From CADEED01 sp020442965 (GTDB taxonomy: Bacteria > Pseudomonadota > Gammaproteobacteria > Steroidobacterales > Steroidobacteraceae), in assembly GCA_041395525.1 (NCBI GenBank), contig JAWLAH010000015.1, forward strand, positions 1 through 64,000: a stretch of 64,000 nt of DNA. The letters run 5' to 3'. The notes beneath the pieces were generated by a model. The model did no database searches. It had not been told where the DNA came from and saw nothing but the letters and a program-made list of their open reading frames with translations. The position numbers and the translations under genes were made by a program. Below are positions 44,709 through 54,003 of this stretch, piece by piece (within the stretch, counting starts at the first letter, position 1; every line of letters begins with the position of its first letter).

Positions 44709-45109
44709 ATGTCGCTCACAGGGGCACAATAGCCCAAGCGGTTTGCCCCGGAGCTCGCGGCGCCTACGAGCAATACGGTTTCGTCGCGATCGCCGATCAC
44801 GGTATCGCCGATGAGCCGATCGCACGCTGCAGTGAGTGCCAGCGAGCATTTTTCGCACTCCCCGAGGCCAGCCAGACTCGAGACTGCAGCGCTGGTCAGG
44901 ATGGCGCGCGGCTACACGCCGGTCGGTGCAGAGACCGCCAAAGGCGGCGAGCACCCCGACCTCACGGAATTCTGGCATGTCGGCCGCGAGCGGGCAGCCG
45001 GCCACCCGTTGCGACACTACATGCCCGCGACAATCTGGCCGGCCGAGCTCGACGCAATGCGCCGGCTGACGTGCGTCAGGCACTGCGACGGTGTCTCTGC
45101 GAGAACTGA
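44709..45109 (+). pseudogene. remnant of an isopenicillin-N-synthase-like Fe(II)/2-oxoglutarate oxygenase
   Basis: The DIOX_N domain is recognisable in pieces: MSLTGAQ and a stop, AYEQYGFVAIADHGIADEPIAR in a second frame near 44765, then ARGYTPVGAETAKGGEHPDLTEFWHVG back in the first frame near 44900, and MPATIWPAELDAM. The catalytic HxD...H half is missing because the next gene (GGDEF-EAL, minus) begins to end at 45197. Two frameshifts, a stop and a truncation show that it is a true remnant. It is divergent from ctlX. Confidence 0.7.
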
Positions 45110-45196
45110 ACCCACCAGGAACAATGCGCTCATGTGACTCGCGCGCATACGGGATCTGCGAGCTTGCGGATCTCGAGGCGCGAACCCGTACCGCGA

Positions 45197-47941
45197 TCAG
45201 GTTCCAGTTTCGGCCAACGTCGTCTCAGCCCATTTCTCCTGGCTAGGATCGACCGTCTGCGCATGCAGGAATCGTTCGGCGTCGGCCGCCGGCGCCGGCT
45301 TGGCGAACAGGAAGCCCTGTGCCAGATGGCAACCCATGACGCGCAGCATCTCCAGCTGCTGGTAGCCTTCGATCCCTTCCGCAACCACCTGGATGTTGAG
45401 ATTCCTGGCCATCGCGATGATGGCACTAACAATTGCGAAGTCCGAAGGATCGGTGACAATATCGCTGATGAATCCGCGGTCGATCTTCAGCGTATCTACC
45501 CGCCAGCGCTTCAGGTACAGCAAACTCGAATAACCGGTGCCAAAGTCGTCGATCGCAATCTTTACGCCGAGTTCGCGCAATTGCTCCAAGGCATCCTCAC
45601 GAAATTCGCCGGTTCGCTTCTCGAACAGCGAGCCTTCTGTTAGCTCGAGCTGCAGGAGGTCGGGGTCCAACTGATGTTGTACGAGCGTTCGATGAATGAG
45701 ATCGCGTAGATTGGTGCGCTCGAGCTGCACGGCCGAGATGTTGATCGCGATGGGCACGACTTTCAAACCCTGTTGGCGCCACTTCGCGAGATCACGCGCG
45801 ACCGTGTTGAGTACGAAGTGGCCGATCGGGAGGATTAGCCCGGTTTCTTCGGCGATTTCGATGAAACGTATCGGTGGAATGTACCCCTGCGTCGGATGGT
45901 TCCAGCGAATGAGCGCTTCCATACCCGACAATTTGCGACTCGAGATATCGATGATGGGCTGATAATGGACCTCGAACTGATTCAGCTTGATCGCGGTCCG
46001 TAGGCTGGTTTCAATCGCGACACGCTCTTTGATCTGCTTGTCCATCCGTGGGCTGAACACCTGGAAATTGTTGCGACCAGAGTCCTTGGCTTGATACATC
46101 GCGGTGTCGGCGTGCTTGAGCAGTTCGCCCATGGTCGCCCCGTCGCGCGGAAAGACGCTAACACCGATACTCACGGTCGTCGCAATCGCACGACCGTCGA
46201 TGACAAGCGGCGCTGCCATCACGGTGTTGATCCGACCAGCGGCACCGTTGACCTCATCCTGCGTCTTCGCACCATGCAACACCACGACGAACTCATCGCC
46301 GCCCATCCGGACGACGACGTCATCGGGCCTAACCGCACTACGGACGCGCTTGGCAATCTCCTGCAGCAGTTTGTCGCCGACTTCATGGCCCTGCGAATCA
46401 TTGATGTGCTTGAAGCGATCAAGATCCAGGAACAGCACCGCCAACAGGCGCTTTTCCGCGGACGCACGCTCGATTGCGCCCGGCAGATGAGCTTGCAAGA
46501 ACAAGCGGTTCGGCAGTCCCGTGAGCTGATCGTGGTGAGCGAGTCGGTCGAAGTGCTTCTGCTTTGCCAGCAGTTGCATTTCCGCCTTCTTGCGGACGCT
46601 TTGATCGCGAATGACCAGTGCGAGAAGCCGATCCTCTGCCATTTCGATATCGGAGCAAGTCACCTCGACCGGACGCAGCGACGCGTCCGCGACGACCAGA
46701 TCCAGTTCTACCGAACGCGCTCCAGTACCCTCGAGGAGCTGCAGCAAGACCGTACTGTCACTCCCCGCAGGCGTCTGTAGCAGCTCCTCCAAAGTATGTT
46801 TAGTGAGCACGTCCGGCGCCAGCGCCGTCAGCCGCTGGATCGCGCGATTGCCTTCGATGATCTTCTTCGAGGCGGAATCGACGATCAACACACCTTCGTC
46901 CGCCTGCTCGATGATCGCACGATAGCGCTGCTCCATCGCCAGGCTCACAGACTTCAGACGCTTCCATCGGTACACCCAGAGTGCACCGATGAAACTGAAC
47001 ACCAAACACATGCCGGCCAGCATCAGCCGTTGCGATCTTGCAGTATCGGCCGCTCGCAGGTATGCGGCGCGCGGAATCGCGACGCGCAGCAGCCAGACCG
47101 GCTTGTTAGCAATATCCGTCAGTCGCAAGTACCCGAACGCGGTGCTCGTTTCATCTTGAAGCACTACCGAGTCGCGCTGTGGGTCACCGATCCCGCTCGC
47201 CAGCTCGGCCGCCTCTTTGGGCAAATTGGCTGCAGCGAATTGCGAGCTGGTGAAGCCGGCAATCTGCCAGGATGAGTACTTTGCGACACGATTCGCAGCC
47301 TGCGTCGACAACAAGCGCAAAAACGCTGCATATCCGACGGGGCCGCCGATCGCGCTGTTCTCGAACACGGGTCGAACGACGAACATGAACTGCCCGCGTG
47401 CAAGCGACGTGATGCCGCGGATTGAATCGTCTGGTTTGCTGAGGCCGCCCTTCTTGGTGGCCGACAAGATGGTCGCGATGAAGCGGGGGTCCGCTGACAC
47501 GCGCTTCTCTGTGTCGCCCTCGACGGCGATCGACAGACGGGCTTTGAGGTCGATGCCCAGAATGAGGAATTCACTCACGTTCAGTCGCGACAATGAACTT
47601 GCGTCGAGCGCGTCACCCCAGTATTGCGGCCGCTTGCCGCGTATCATTTCCGCGGTCTCGGTCCAGATCGCATAGTCACCGACCGCGGAGTACAAATCGT
47701 CGAGCTCGCTGCGATATCCACGGCGCAGTTGCTCGACCTGGGTTTCCAGGGTACGACGCTCCGCCATCTTGGCGTCGGCCATCCAGGCCTGCTGTGACCA
47801 GACGAAGAACACGACAAGTACCAGGCCAACAATGGCTCCCGCAATGATGAGCGGCGTATGGCCGAACTCGACAAACAACCGCTTCGCTCGATCGACGAGC
47901 GATTCATCGCTGTTGAGCGGAAAACTATTGGGCTGGCTCAC
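45197..47941 (-). CDS. membrane bifunctional GGDEF-EAL protein with CHASE4-like sensor and PAS domain
   Basis: This 914-residue protein has TM1 (about 31-50), a periplasmic CHASE4-like sensor (about 55-295), TM2 (about 309-326) and a PAS domain (about 345-460). The GGDEF domain has an intact RMGGDEF with an RPDD I-site five residues upstream, and the EAL domain has intact MEALIRW, NIS, ELTE, DDFGTGYSSL, KIDR and AEGIE. Both synthesis and breakdown of c-di-GMP are chemically possible. GTG at 47941 is used; a perfect CRP-like palindrome lies only 11 bp upstream, so the true start may be slightly internal. It converges on the oxygenase remnant. Confidence 0.93.
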   Translation of the reverse strand: MSQPNSFPLNSDESLVDRAKRLFVEFGHTPLIIAGAIVGLVLVVFFVWSQQAWMADAKMAERRTLETQVEQLRRGYRSELDDLYSAVGDYAIWTETAEMIRGKRPQYWGDALDASSLSRLNVSEFLILGIDLKARLSIAVEGDTEKRVSADPRFIATILSATKKGGLSKPDDSIRGITSLARGQFMFVVRPVFENSAIGGPVGYAAFLRLLSTQAANRVAKYSSWQIAGFTSSQFAAANLPKEAAELASGIGDPQRDSVVLQDETSTAFGYLRLTDIANKPVWLLRVAIPRAAYLRAADTARSQRLMLAGMCLVFSFIGALWVYRWKRLKSVSLAMEQRYRAIIEQADEGVLIVDSASKKIIEGNRAIQRLTALAPDVLTKHTLEELLQTPAGSDSTVLLQLLEGTGARSVELDLVVADASLRPVEVTCSDIEMAEDRLLALVIRDQSVRKKAEMQLLAKQKHFDRLAHHDQLTGLPNRLFLQAHLPGAIERASAEKRLLAVLFLDLDRFKHINDSQGHEVGDKLLQEIAKRVRSAVRPDDVVVRMGGDEFVVVLHGAKTQDEVNGAAGRINTVMAAPLVIDGRAIATTVSIGVSVFPRDGATMGELLKHADTAMYQAKDSGRNNFQVFSPRMDKQIKERVAIETSLRTAIKLNQFEVHYQPIIDISSRKLSGMEALIRWNHPTQGYIPPIRFIEIAEETGLILPIGHFVLNTVARDLAKWRQQGLKVVPIAINISAVQLERTNLRDLIHRTLVQHQLDPDLLQLELTEGSLFEKRTGEFREDALEQLRELGVKIAIDDFGTGYSSLLYLKRWRVDTLKIDRGFISDIVTDPSDFAIVSAIIAMARNLNIQVVAEGIEGYQQLEMLRVMGCHLAQGFLFAKPAPAADAERFLHAQTVDPSQEKWAETTLAETGT

Positions 47942-47951
47942 AAATGGGCAG

Positions 47952-47967
47952 TGTGATGCTGATCACA
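47952..47967. promoter_or_regulatory. perfect CRP/Vfr-like palindrome at the GGDEF-EAL gene
   Basis: TGTGA-TGCTGA-TCACA is an exact match to TGTGA-N6-TCACA. Its closeness to the start codon (11 bp) suggests repression, or a transcription start further inside the annotated gene. It lies in the 368-bp gap between two divergent genes. Confidence 0.7.
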
Positions 47968-48007
47968 ATCCTCGGGCTAACTGCTGGAAGTGTGCCTGTC
48001 AGTGCCC

Positions 48008-48028
48008 GCGCGGGCATTGCGCCCGCGC
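48008..48028. other. GC-rich hairpin in the divergent region
   Basis: GCGCGGGC (48008-48015) and GCCCGCGC (48021-48028) form a perfect 8-bp stem with loop ATTGC. It lies between two CRP-like sites in the 47942-48309 gap; I see no gene in this gap. Confidence 0.4.
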
Positions 48029-48210
48029 ACATTTCGTGAAATCGCCCGGTCAAAAACGCCGCCTCGGTATCCCAAGTCAGCACAGGGGCCCTGACGCCGC
48101 TAGAACGCGAGCGCTCCGATGCGGATCGCCGCAAGCTCGACTGGGGGGAACTACCCTGCTTAAGTAAAATTCAACGGCCCGCAGCAATCCGGGCGGCAGA
48201 GGCCAAGCTT

Positions 48211-48226
48211 AGTGAGCGAAGTCACA
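48211..48226. promoter_or_regulatory. CRP-like site upstream of the small coiled-coil gene
   Basis: AGTGA-GCGAAG-TCACA matches the CRP consensus at 9 of 10 arm positions, 83 bp upstream of the ATG at 48310. Confidence 0.45.
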
Positions 48227-48309
48227 CAAGTGCGATGAGTTGCTGACGACACTGGATTCTGAAGCGCAAGATTCTCGCTCAGTCAGTGGCACACATAGTC
48301 AGGTGATCC

Positions 48310-48546
48310 ATGGTTGATCTAACCGAAACGATGGTCGAACGGCGCATCAGCGAACTCGAATTGCGTTATGCGGCGGTCAATGAACAAATTGCGCGACTGC
48401 GCGCGGAACTCGCCGCACAGAGTGATCTGGGAAATGGCTCTGGCGCCGACGCAGACACGCTGCGCAGAAAGATTGAGAAACTGAAATCGCAGAACAAGCG
48501 TACCGCCGCCGCACTCGACTCGTTGGCGGAAGGCGACGCGGCTTAG
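48310..48546 (+). CDS. small coiled-coil hypothetical protein (78 aa)
   Basis: The 78 residues are almost entirely helical with heptad-like leucine/isoleucine spacing (RRISELELRYAAVNEQIARL, then LRRKIEKLK). A glycine-rich hinge (GNGSGAD) splits two helices, suggesting a helical hairpin. There is no signal or TM segment and no family I recognise. GTGATCC upstream gives a modest ribosome site. It is probably a monocistronic unit in front of the SEL1-like gene. Confidence 0.7.
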   Translation: MVDLTETMVERRISELELRYAAVNEQIARLRAELAAQSDLGNGSGADADTLRRKIEKLKSQNKRTAAALDSLAEGDAA

Positions 48547-48691
48547 TCGGCCAGCGGGGCCTGCGCGCCTCGGCCGGCGCTGTCCGATGGTCGGCGTTCA
48601 AGCGCAACTTTTCACTCTCACCTCGCATGTACGCCGTCAAATGGGCCAAACTTGCACGACTTGCACACTGCAAGACTGAGGAGTGTTGGCA

Positions 48692-49342
48692 ATGAGAGCA
48701 TTCGCGCTATTCGGTGTTTCTTTGGTCTTCAGTTTGGCGGCCATGGCACAAGGCACTACGCCTGTCTGGCAACAGTTCGACCCGACTCCGTACTCCGAGA
48801 ACGTTACCAAATGCGATCAGCTGGCGGGACATCCGGACGACCCCAACAAAGTAGTTCCTGGCATGGAGCGCCCCGAGATGAATCTGCCGGCCGCAATTGT
48901 CGCGTGCCAGAACGAACTGAAGCGCGATCCCAACAACCCCCGCATTCAGTACCAGTTGGCTCGGGTGCTGACTTACTCGGGCCGTGTGGAAGAAGGCATG
49001 CCATTTATCGAGAAGTCTGCCGCGGCTAACTATCCGCAGGCGCTGTTCGTCACCGGCTACCTGTATCTCTCCGGTGAGTATAAGGCGCAAAAGAATCCGT
49101 GCCGGGCCGCTGAGTTCATTTATAAGTCGGCGCTCTACCAGCGGCGTGCCGGATTGCTGGGTTATCCCGCGGGCGTACTCGCTGGCACGTTCAAAGGCTG
49201 CCCAACCAAGCAGGATCCGGCGCAGATGCTGCAATTCGTGGCACACGCCAAGGAACTCGCAAAGCCGAGCTACTATGAGGGGCTGCTGATCGAATCGCTC
49301 AATCGCGAACTACAGCAGTTGCAGAAAAAGCCGGCCGAATAG
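48692..49342 (+). CDS. exported tetratricopeptide/SEL1-like repeat protein
   Basis: ATG 48692 has GAGGAG 8 nt upstream and a clean signal peptide (AFALFGVSLVFSLAAMA, cleavage near residue 20). The mature part, about 196 residues, has SEL1-like helices (PRIQYQLARVLTYSGRVEEGMPFIEKSAAANYPQALF and LYLSGEY) and four cysteines in the pattern CDQ, ACQ, CRA and CPT that could pair in the periplasm. It probably mediates protein interactions; the partner is unknown. Confidence 0.8.
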   Translation: MRAFALFGVSLVFSLAAMAQGTTPVWQQFDPTPYSENVTKCDQLAGHPDDPNKVVPGMERPEMNLPAAIVACQNELKRDPNNPRIQYQLARVLTYSGRVEEGMPFIEKSAAANYPQALFVTGYLYLSGEYKAQKNPCRAAEFIYKSALYQRRAGLLGYPAGVLAGTFKGCPTKQDPAQMLQFVAHAKELAKPSYYEGLLIESLNRELQQLQKKPAE

Positions 49343-49348
49343 CGGCCG

Positions 49349-50617
49349 CTACGGGGCGGAAATCTCGCCGCCAACCGTTGCGCGATAGGCTGCATCGATT
49401 GCAAGTGCGTGCCATGCGGCGAGCGCGGCCTCGCGCTCGGCCACGCGAGCCTGTAAGGCTACGCGACGCACGATGAGAGATTCGGCGAGCGACAGCTCGC
49501 CGAGCTCGAATGCGTGACGGGTGAGGTCCGCCGCGCGCCGCTGATGCGCCTCCGCGGCCGCGAGCGCAAGCCAAACCTCGTGACTACGACGCAACGCCGC
49601 ACTACGTGCTAACCATTCGCGGCGGCTGTTGGCACGCGCGGTATCGTGCTCCGCGGCGGCGACTGCGGCGGCGGCCTCAGCTTTCGCTATCTCCGCCGCA
49701 CGACGACGAACCCCGAGCGGGACACTGATCGATAGCCCCCCGAGACGCTCGACGCCACCGCGTTCTCGACCATAGGTCGCGGCCAAAGTCGGATCAGGCC
49801 AGCGATCGCGGCGTGTCCGCTCTGCGCCCACACTCGCCAGTTCCGCGATTGCTGCGCTCACGCGTACGGCGGGATCCGCCGCCACACCGTCATCCGCCGT
49901 CACCCCCAGACTTGCCGTACCCACTGTGGTCTCGGGCGGAGCGTCCCAACTTTCGACTGCGCAGCTTGTGACATCGAGGCGCGTTGCGAGCGCTCGCGCT
50001 GCATCGGCAGCTTGCATACGAGCCGCGGTTGTCCCGGCATTTGCGGTTGCGAGTTCGGCACTCGCCAGCGCCTCATCCAGTTCCGCGAGGTCGCCGCCAC
50101 GCCGGCGAATTGCGACGGCGTCGTACACACCCTGCATGTACGACCGATCCTGCTCGAGCAATTGCGCTCGCTCTGCGGCGCCCACACAAGCGAACCAGGC
50201 ATCCAGAATTGCCAGGCGTGTGGTGCGCTCCACGACCTGTAGTTCGGCCGCCGCGCGCACGATCATCAGCTTGCCGAGTTCACGATCAAGCGCCGCTTTG
50301 CCAGGCAGGCGCACGGGCCGCTCGAGCGCTGTATCCCATTCGTTGAACCGTCCCTCGCCCTCGATATCGCGCTTGACACCCGCGCCGCTCAGCGTCCATT
50401 CGTAAGGACCCAGCGCAGACAATCGCGCTTCGCTGCGCGCCTGCAGCAGCCGCGAGCGTGCAGCGCGCGTTTCTGGCGCGGCGGCAACGGAACGGCCAAG
50501 TGCATCTTCGGGTGGTAGCGGCACTGCCGCCAAAGCGAGATCGGTGCACCACAGGGCGAACACCGCCACTAACCAGATTCGCGATGGCCGCGGAAGACCA
50601 GGGTTGAGAGGGTTCAT
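49349..50617 (-). CDS. TolC/CzcC-type outer-membrane efflux protein
   Basis: This 422-residue protein starts with a signal peptide (IWLVAVFALWCTDLALA) and has two repeats of long alpha-helices with Ala/Arg/Glu-rich coiled coils. LAILDAWFACVGAAERAQLLEQ, DLAELDEALASAELA and the closing ELSLAESLIVRRVALQARVAEREA are typical of the OEP family. It forms the trimeric exit duct of the RND pump encoded upstream. Its ATG at 50617 overlaps the DUF3240 stop by four bases. The position last in the operon is opposite to the usual CzcC-first order. Confidence 0.85.
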   Translation of the reverse strand: MNPLNPGLPRPSRIWLVAVFALWCTDLALAAVPLPPEDALGRSVAAAPETRAARSRLLQARSEARLSALGPYEWTLSGAGVKRDIEGEGRFNEWDTALERPVRLPGKAALDRELGKLMIVRAAAELQVVERTTRLAILDAWFACVGAAERAQLLEQDRSYMQGVYDAVAIRRRGGDLAELDEALASAELATANAGTTAARMQAADAARALATRLDVTSCAVESWDAPPETTVGTASLGVTADDGVAADPAVRVSAAIAELASVGAERTRRDRWPDPTLAATYGRERGGVERLGGLSISVPLGVRRRAAEIAKAEAAAAVAAAEHDTARANSRREWLARSAALRRSHEVWLALAAAEAHQRRAADLTRHAFELGELSLAESLIVRRVALQARVAEREAALAAWHALAIDAAYRATVGGEISAP

Positions 50618-50940
50618 TTCAATCTGCCGAAACTGGTGACGGGCGTGGTCCAATAGACGATCTCGGGCGACGGCAACACCAGACGTAACGCATCCAGCAG
50701 CGGTTCGAGGTTGTCTGCCGCCACCACCGAGGTCAACAAGCGGCGCTCGGCACGGCCGCGCACGACCTCGGCGGCTGAATGCAGCCGGGCACCGTCACCA
50801 AATCCTGCCGCCGTCGACAGCGTAAACCCGCTCATCAGCGCGACCTGATCGTGACAGAAATCGATCATGTCTTCTTCGATGGCCGCCGGGAACGCCAGAT
50901 TGAGCGCAATCAGCTGCGTCTCGGGAGAGGGTTCGCTCAC
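50614..50940 (-). CDS. DUF3240-type small protein of heavy-metal efflux operons
   Basis: The 108 residues begin MSEPSPETQLIALNLAFPAAIEEDMIDF, with an alpha/beta ACT-like or ferredoxin-like fold (VRGRAERRLLTSVVAADNLEPLLDALRL). Small DUF3240/PII-like proteins occur next to HME-RND pumps and are thought to modulate them; this is family context, not direct evidence. It overlaps the pump gene upstream and the TolC gene downstream by four bases each, so all three are translated in a coupled way. Confidence 0.7.
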   Translation of the reverse strand: MSEPSPETQLIALNLAFPAAIEEDMIDFCHDQVALMSGFTLSTAAGFGDGARLHSAAEVVRGRAERRLLTSVVAADNLEPLLDALRLVLPSPEIVYWTTPVTSFGRLK

Positions 50941-53900
50941 TTGCGTGCCACTCCGAAATGACGGAAAAGGACCGGCAGAACAATCAGTGTCAATGCCGTC
51001 GACGTGATCAAACCGCCGATCACGACGACCGCCAGCGGGCGTTGCACTTCCGAACCGGGCCCGGTCGCGAACAACAACGGCACCAGGCCGAAGGCCGTGA
51101 TCGATGCCGTCATCAGCACGGGCCGTAGTCGCCGCAGGACTCCGCCGCGAACCGTGTCGCCAAGCGATGCGCCGCGCGCCAGCATCTGATTGAAGTACCC
51201 CACCAGTACCAGCCCGTTCAGCACCGCGATACCCATCAGCGCAATGAACCCGATTGACGCTGGCACGGACAGATACTCCCCGCTGATAGCCAACGCCATG
51301 ATACCGCCGACAAGCGCGAACGGGATGTTAGCCAGAACGAGACTTGCCTGACGCAAGCTACCCAGCGTCGCGAATAGCAGCAGAAACACAAAGGCCAACG
51401 CGATCGGTACCACGAGAGTGAGCCGCGCCGCTGCGCGCTGCTGATTCTCGAATTCACCGCCCCACGTCAATCGATAACCCACCGGCAACGGCACAGCTTG
51501 TGCCACTGCTGCGCTCGCCTCGCTCACGAATCCTACGAGATCGCGCCCCTGCACGTTCGCACTAACCACTGCGAATCGCGAAGAATTCTCGCGCTCGAGC
51601 TTCACGGGACCTTGGGTGACTGAGAGCCCCGCCGTCACAGTCAACGGTGTTCCCGCACCCGCCTCGCCGCCGACTGGCGCCGCGCCGATAGCCTCAATAT
51701 CGCGTCGATATTCATCAGCTCCCCGTATGACGAGTGGTACGCGCCTGCCCTCTGTGAGCACCGCGCCGATACGCTCCCCTTCCACCAGGGCCCGCAACTC
51801 CTGCTGCACGTTCTCGGCGGTGCCCGCGGTCGAACCGAGCACGGTCCTGTCCAGGTCAACGCGCAAGTATTGCATGCTGTCGTTAGCCAGATACATGACA
51901 TCTTGAGCGCCGTCGACCCGCTGCATCGTCGACTGGATCGCCAGAGCGAGTTGGTTCAACTTTTCCAGATCCGGGCCAAAAACCTTGACCGCCACATCGC
52001 CGCGCGTTCCAGTCAGCATCTCGGAAACCCGCATTTCAATCGGCTGCGTAAATCCAAACGCCAGTCCAGGAAAGCTCGCACCAACCTCACGCAACGACGC
52101 GATGATTTCTTCTTTGCCGCCACGCCATTCTGCGGCAGGCTTCAACTCGAGAAAAGTATCGGTATCATTGAGCGACATCGGATCGAGGCCGAGTTCATCG
52201 GAACCGACGCGTGCAATAATGTTCTTGACCTCGGGTGTCGTGCGCAGGATCTCCTTCTGCACATCGAGATCGATGCGTACGGAGTCCTCCAGGCTGATCG
52301 ACGGCAACTTTGCAATCTGCACGAGCACGTCGCCTTCGTCCAGAGTCGGGATGAACGACCTGCCGAGAAACGGGAATGCCAGCAGCGCCGCGACGACGGT
52401 AGCGATTGCGATCCCCAAAACAATCTTGCCGTGCGCCAGCGACCAATCCAGAAGACGCGCGAACGGTGGCGTCAGTTTGCGCATCAGCCACGGCTCGTTG
52501 TGCGGGGCGCGGTGCAGGACAAACGACGAGAGCACCGGAATCACGGTGAATGACAAAACCAGCGATGCCAGCAGCGCGATGACGATGGTCGCGGCCACTG
52601 GTCGAAACAACTTGCCCTCGAGCCCCTGTAGTGTCAGGAGCGGCAGGAACACCACCGCAATGATCATGATGCCGCCAAGCACCGGCGTGGCGACTTCTTT
52701 GACCGCCCTGAAGATGACGTGCAGCGCCGGCGTTCGCTCATTGCTCACCGGATCGCTGAGGCGGGCGACAACGTTCTCGACAACGACAACCGCCGCGTCG
52801 ACCAACATGCCGATGGCCACCGCGAGCCCCCCTAACGACATCAGGTTGGCCGAAAGGCCGACGCGCTCCATGACGAGAAAGGTCGCGAGAGCGGCGAGCG
52901 GCAATGCCATTGTCACGACGATCGCGGCGCGTATATCTCCGAGGAACAGTACCAACAAAACGATGATCAATACGGCGGCTTCGAGCAACGCTTTGGTGAC
53001 TGTGCCAGTCGCTCGATCGACCAGCGCGCTGCGATCATAGAACGGCACGATCTCGATGCCCTCGGGCAAGGTCTTGGCAATCTCATCCAGTTCTGCTCGT
53101 ACTCGAGCGACCACCATTCGGGCATTGGCGCCGCGCAGCGCGATGACGATTCCTTGCGTCGCTTCCTCGGAGCCATTGCGAGTAACGGCGCCGTAGCGGG
53201 TCAATGTTCCGTAGCCGACCGTCGCTACGTCGGCCACTCGGACGATACCGGTGCGGTCCGCTTTGACCGCAATCGCGCCGATATCCTCGAGCGTCTTCAC
53301 GGTCGCATCAACACGAATCGGCAATGACTCCTCGCCCGCGGTCACGCGCCCCGCACCGTCGCCTCGATTGTTAGCCTGGAGCGCCGTGCGCAATTCTGCG
53401 AGACTCAGCCCTCGTGCCACCAGCGCCGTCATGTCCGGCTGCACCTCGAAGGTGCGAACGAACCCGCCGAGGGCGTTGACATCTGCCACGCCCTCCAGTG
53501 TCCTCAGCCGCGGCCGAATTACCCAATCGATCAGTGCGCGTCGCTCTGCCAGCGGCAATGGGCCCTCGAGCGTGAACATGTAGACATCGGATAGTGGCGT
53601 CGCGATCGGCGCCAGACCACCAGTTACAGAGTCCGGCAGGTCAGGCATGACCGCAGCGAGACGCTCGCTCACCTGCTGCCGCGCCCAGTAGAGCTCAGTC
53701 GCATCCGTGAAGTCGATCGTGATATCGGCGATGCCATACTTGGCCATCGAGCGCAAAATTGTCTGATTTGGAATACCTAACAACTCTTGCTCAATCGGTA
53801 CGACAATCCGCGCCTCAACCTCCTCCGGGGTCATGCCTGGAGCCTTCAGGATGATCTTGGTCTGGGTAGTCGAGATGTCCGGGAACGCGTCGATTGGCAA

Positions 53901-53999
53901 ACGCAGCAAGGCGAGCGTGCCGGCAACGACCAACCCGGCCGCGGCCAGCGAAACGATCAGGCGCTGCGTGAGCGCAAAGGCAATGAGACGTGCGATCAT
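50937..53999 (-). CDS. heavy-metal-type RND efflux transporter (CusA/CzcA family)
   Basis: This 1020-residue protein has twelve predicted TM helices and two large periplasmic loops. The N-terminal part (LRLPIDAFPDISTTQTKI, TPEEVEARIVVPIE) and TM4 (GLAVAIGMLVDAAVVVVEN) place it in HME-RND pumps. The D-A-A-V-V pattern resembles Cu/Ag and uncharacterised HME groups more than the DFG-D-G type of Zn/Co/Cd pumps, but I cannot fix the ion. It exports cations from periplasm or cytosol with proton antiport. The upstream adaptor stops 4 nt before its start. Confidence 0.93.
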   Translation of the reverse strand: MIARLIAFALTQRLIVSLAAAGLVVAGTLALLRLPIDAFPDISTTQTKIILKAPGMTPEEVEARIVVPIEQELLGIPNQTILRSMAKYGIADITIDFTDATELYWARQQVSERLAAVMPDLPDSVTGGLAPIATPLSDVYMFTLEGPLPLAERRALIDWVIRPRLRTLEGVADVNALGGFVRTFEVQPDMTALVARGLSLAELRTALQANNRGDGAGRVTAGEESLPIRVDATVKTLEDIGAIAVKADRTGIVRVADVATVGYGTLTRYGAVTRNGSEEATQGIVIALRGANARMVVARVRAELDEIAKTLPEGIEIVPFYDRSALVDRATGTVTKALLEAAVLIIVLLVLFLGDIRAAIVVTMALPLAALATFLVMERVGLSANLMSLGGLAVAIGMLVDAAVVVVENVVARLSDPVSNERTPALHVIFRAVKEVATPVLGGIMIIAVVFLPLLTLQGLEGKLFRPVAATIVIALLASLVLSFTVIPVLSSFVLHRAPHNEPWLMRKLTPPFARLLDWSLAHGKIVLGIAIATVVAALLAFPFLGRSFIPTLDEGDVLVQIAKLPSISLEDSVRIDLDVQKEILRTTPEVKNIIARVGSDELGLDPMSLNDTDTFLELKPAAEWRGGKEEIIASLREVGASFPGLAFGFTQPIEMRVSEMLTGTRGDVAVKVFGPDLEKLNQLALAIQSTMQRVDGAQDVMYLANDSMQYLRVDLDRTVLGSTAGTAENVQQELRALVEGERIGAVLTEGRRVPLVIRGADEYRRDIEAIGAAPVGGEAGAGTPLTVTAGLSVTQGPVKLERENSSRFAVVSANVQGRDLVGFVSEASAAVAQAVPLPVGYRLTWGGEFENQQRAAARLTLVVPIALAFVFLLLFATLGSLRQASLVLANIPFALVGGIMALAISGEYLSVPASIGFIALMGIAVLNGLVLVGYFNQMLARGASLGDTVRGGVLRRLRPVLMTASITAFGLVPLLFATGPGSEVQRPLAVVVIGGLITSTALTLIVLPVLFRHFGVARK

Positions 54000-54003
54000 G
54001 GCG

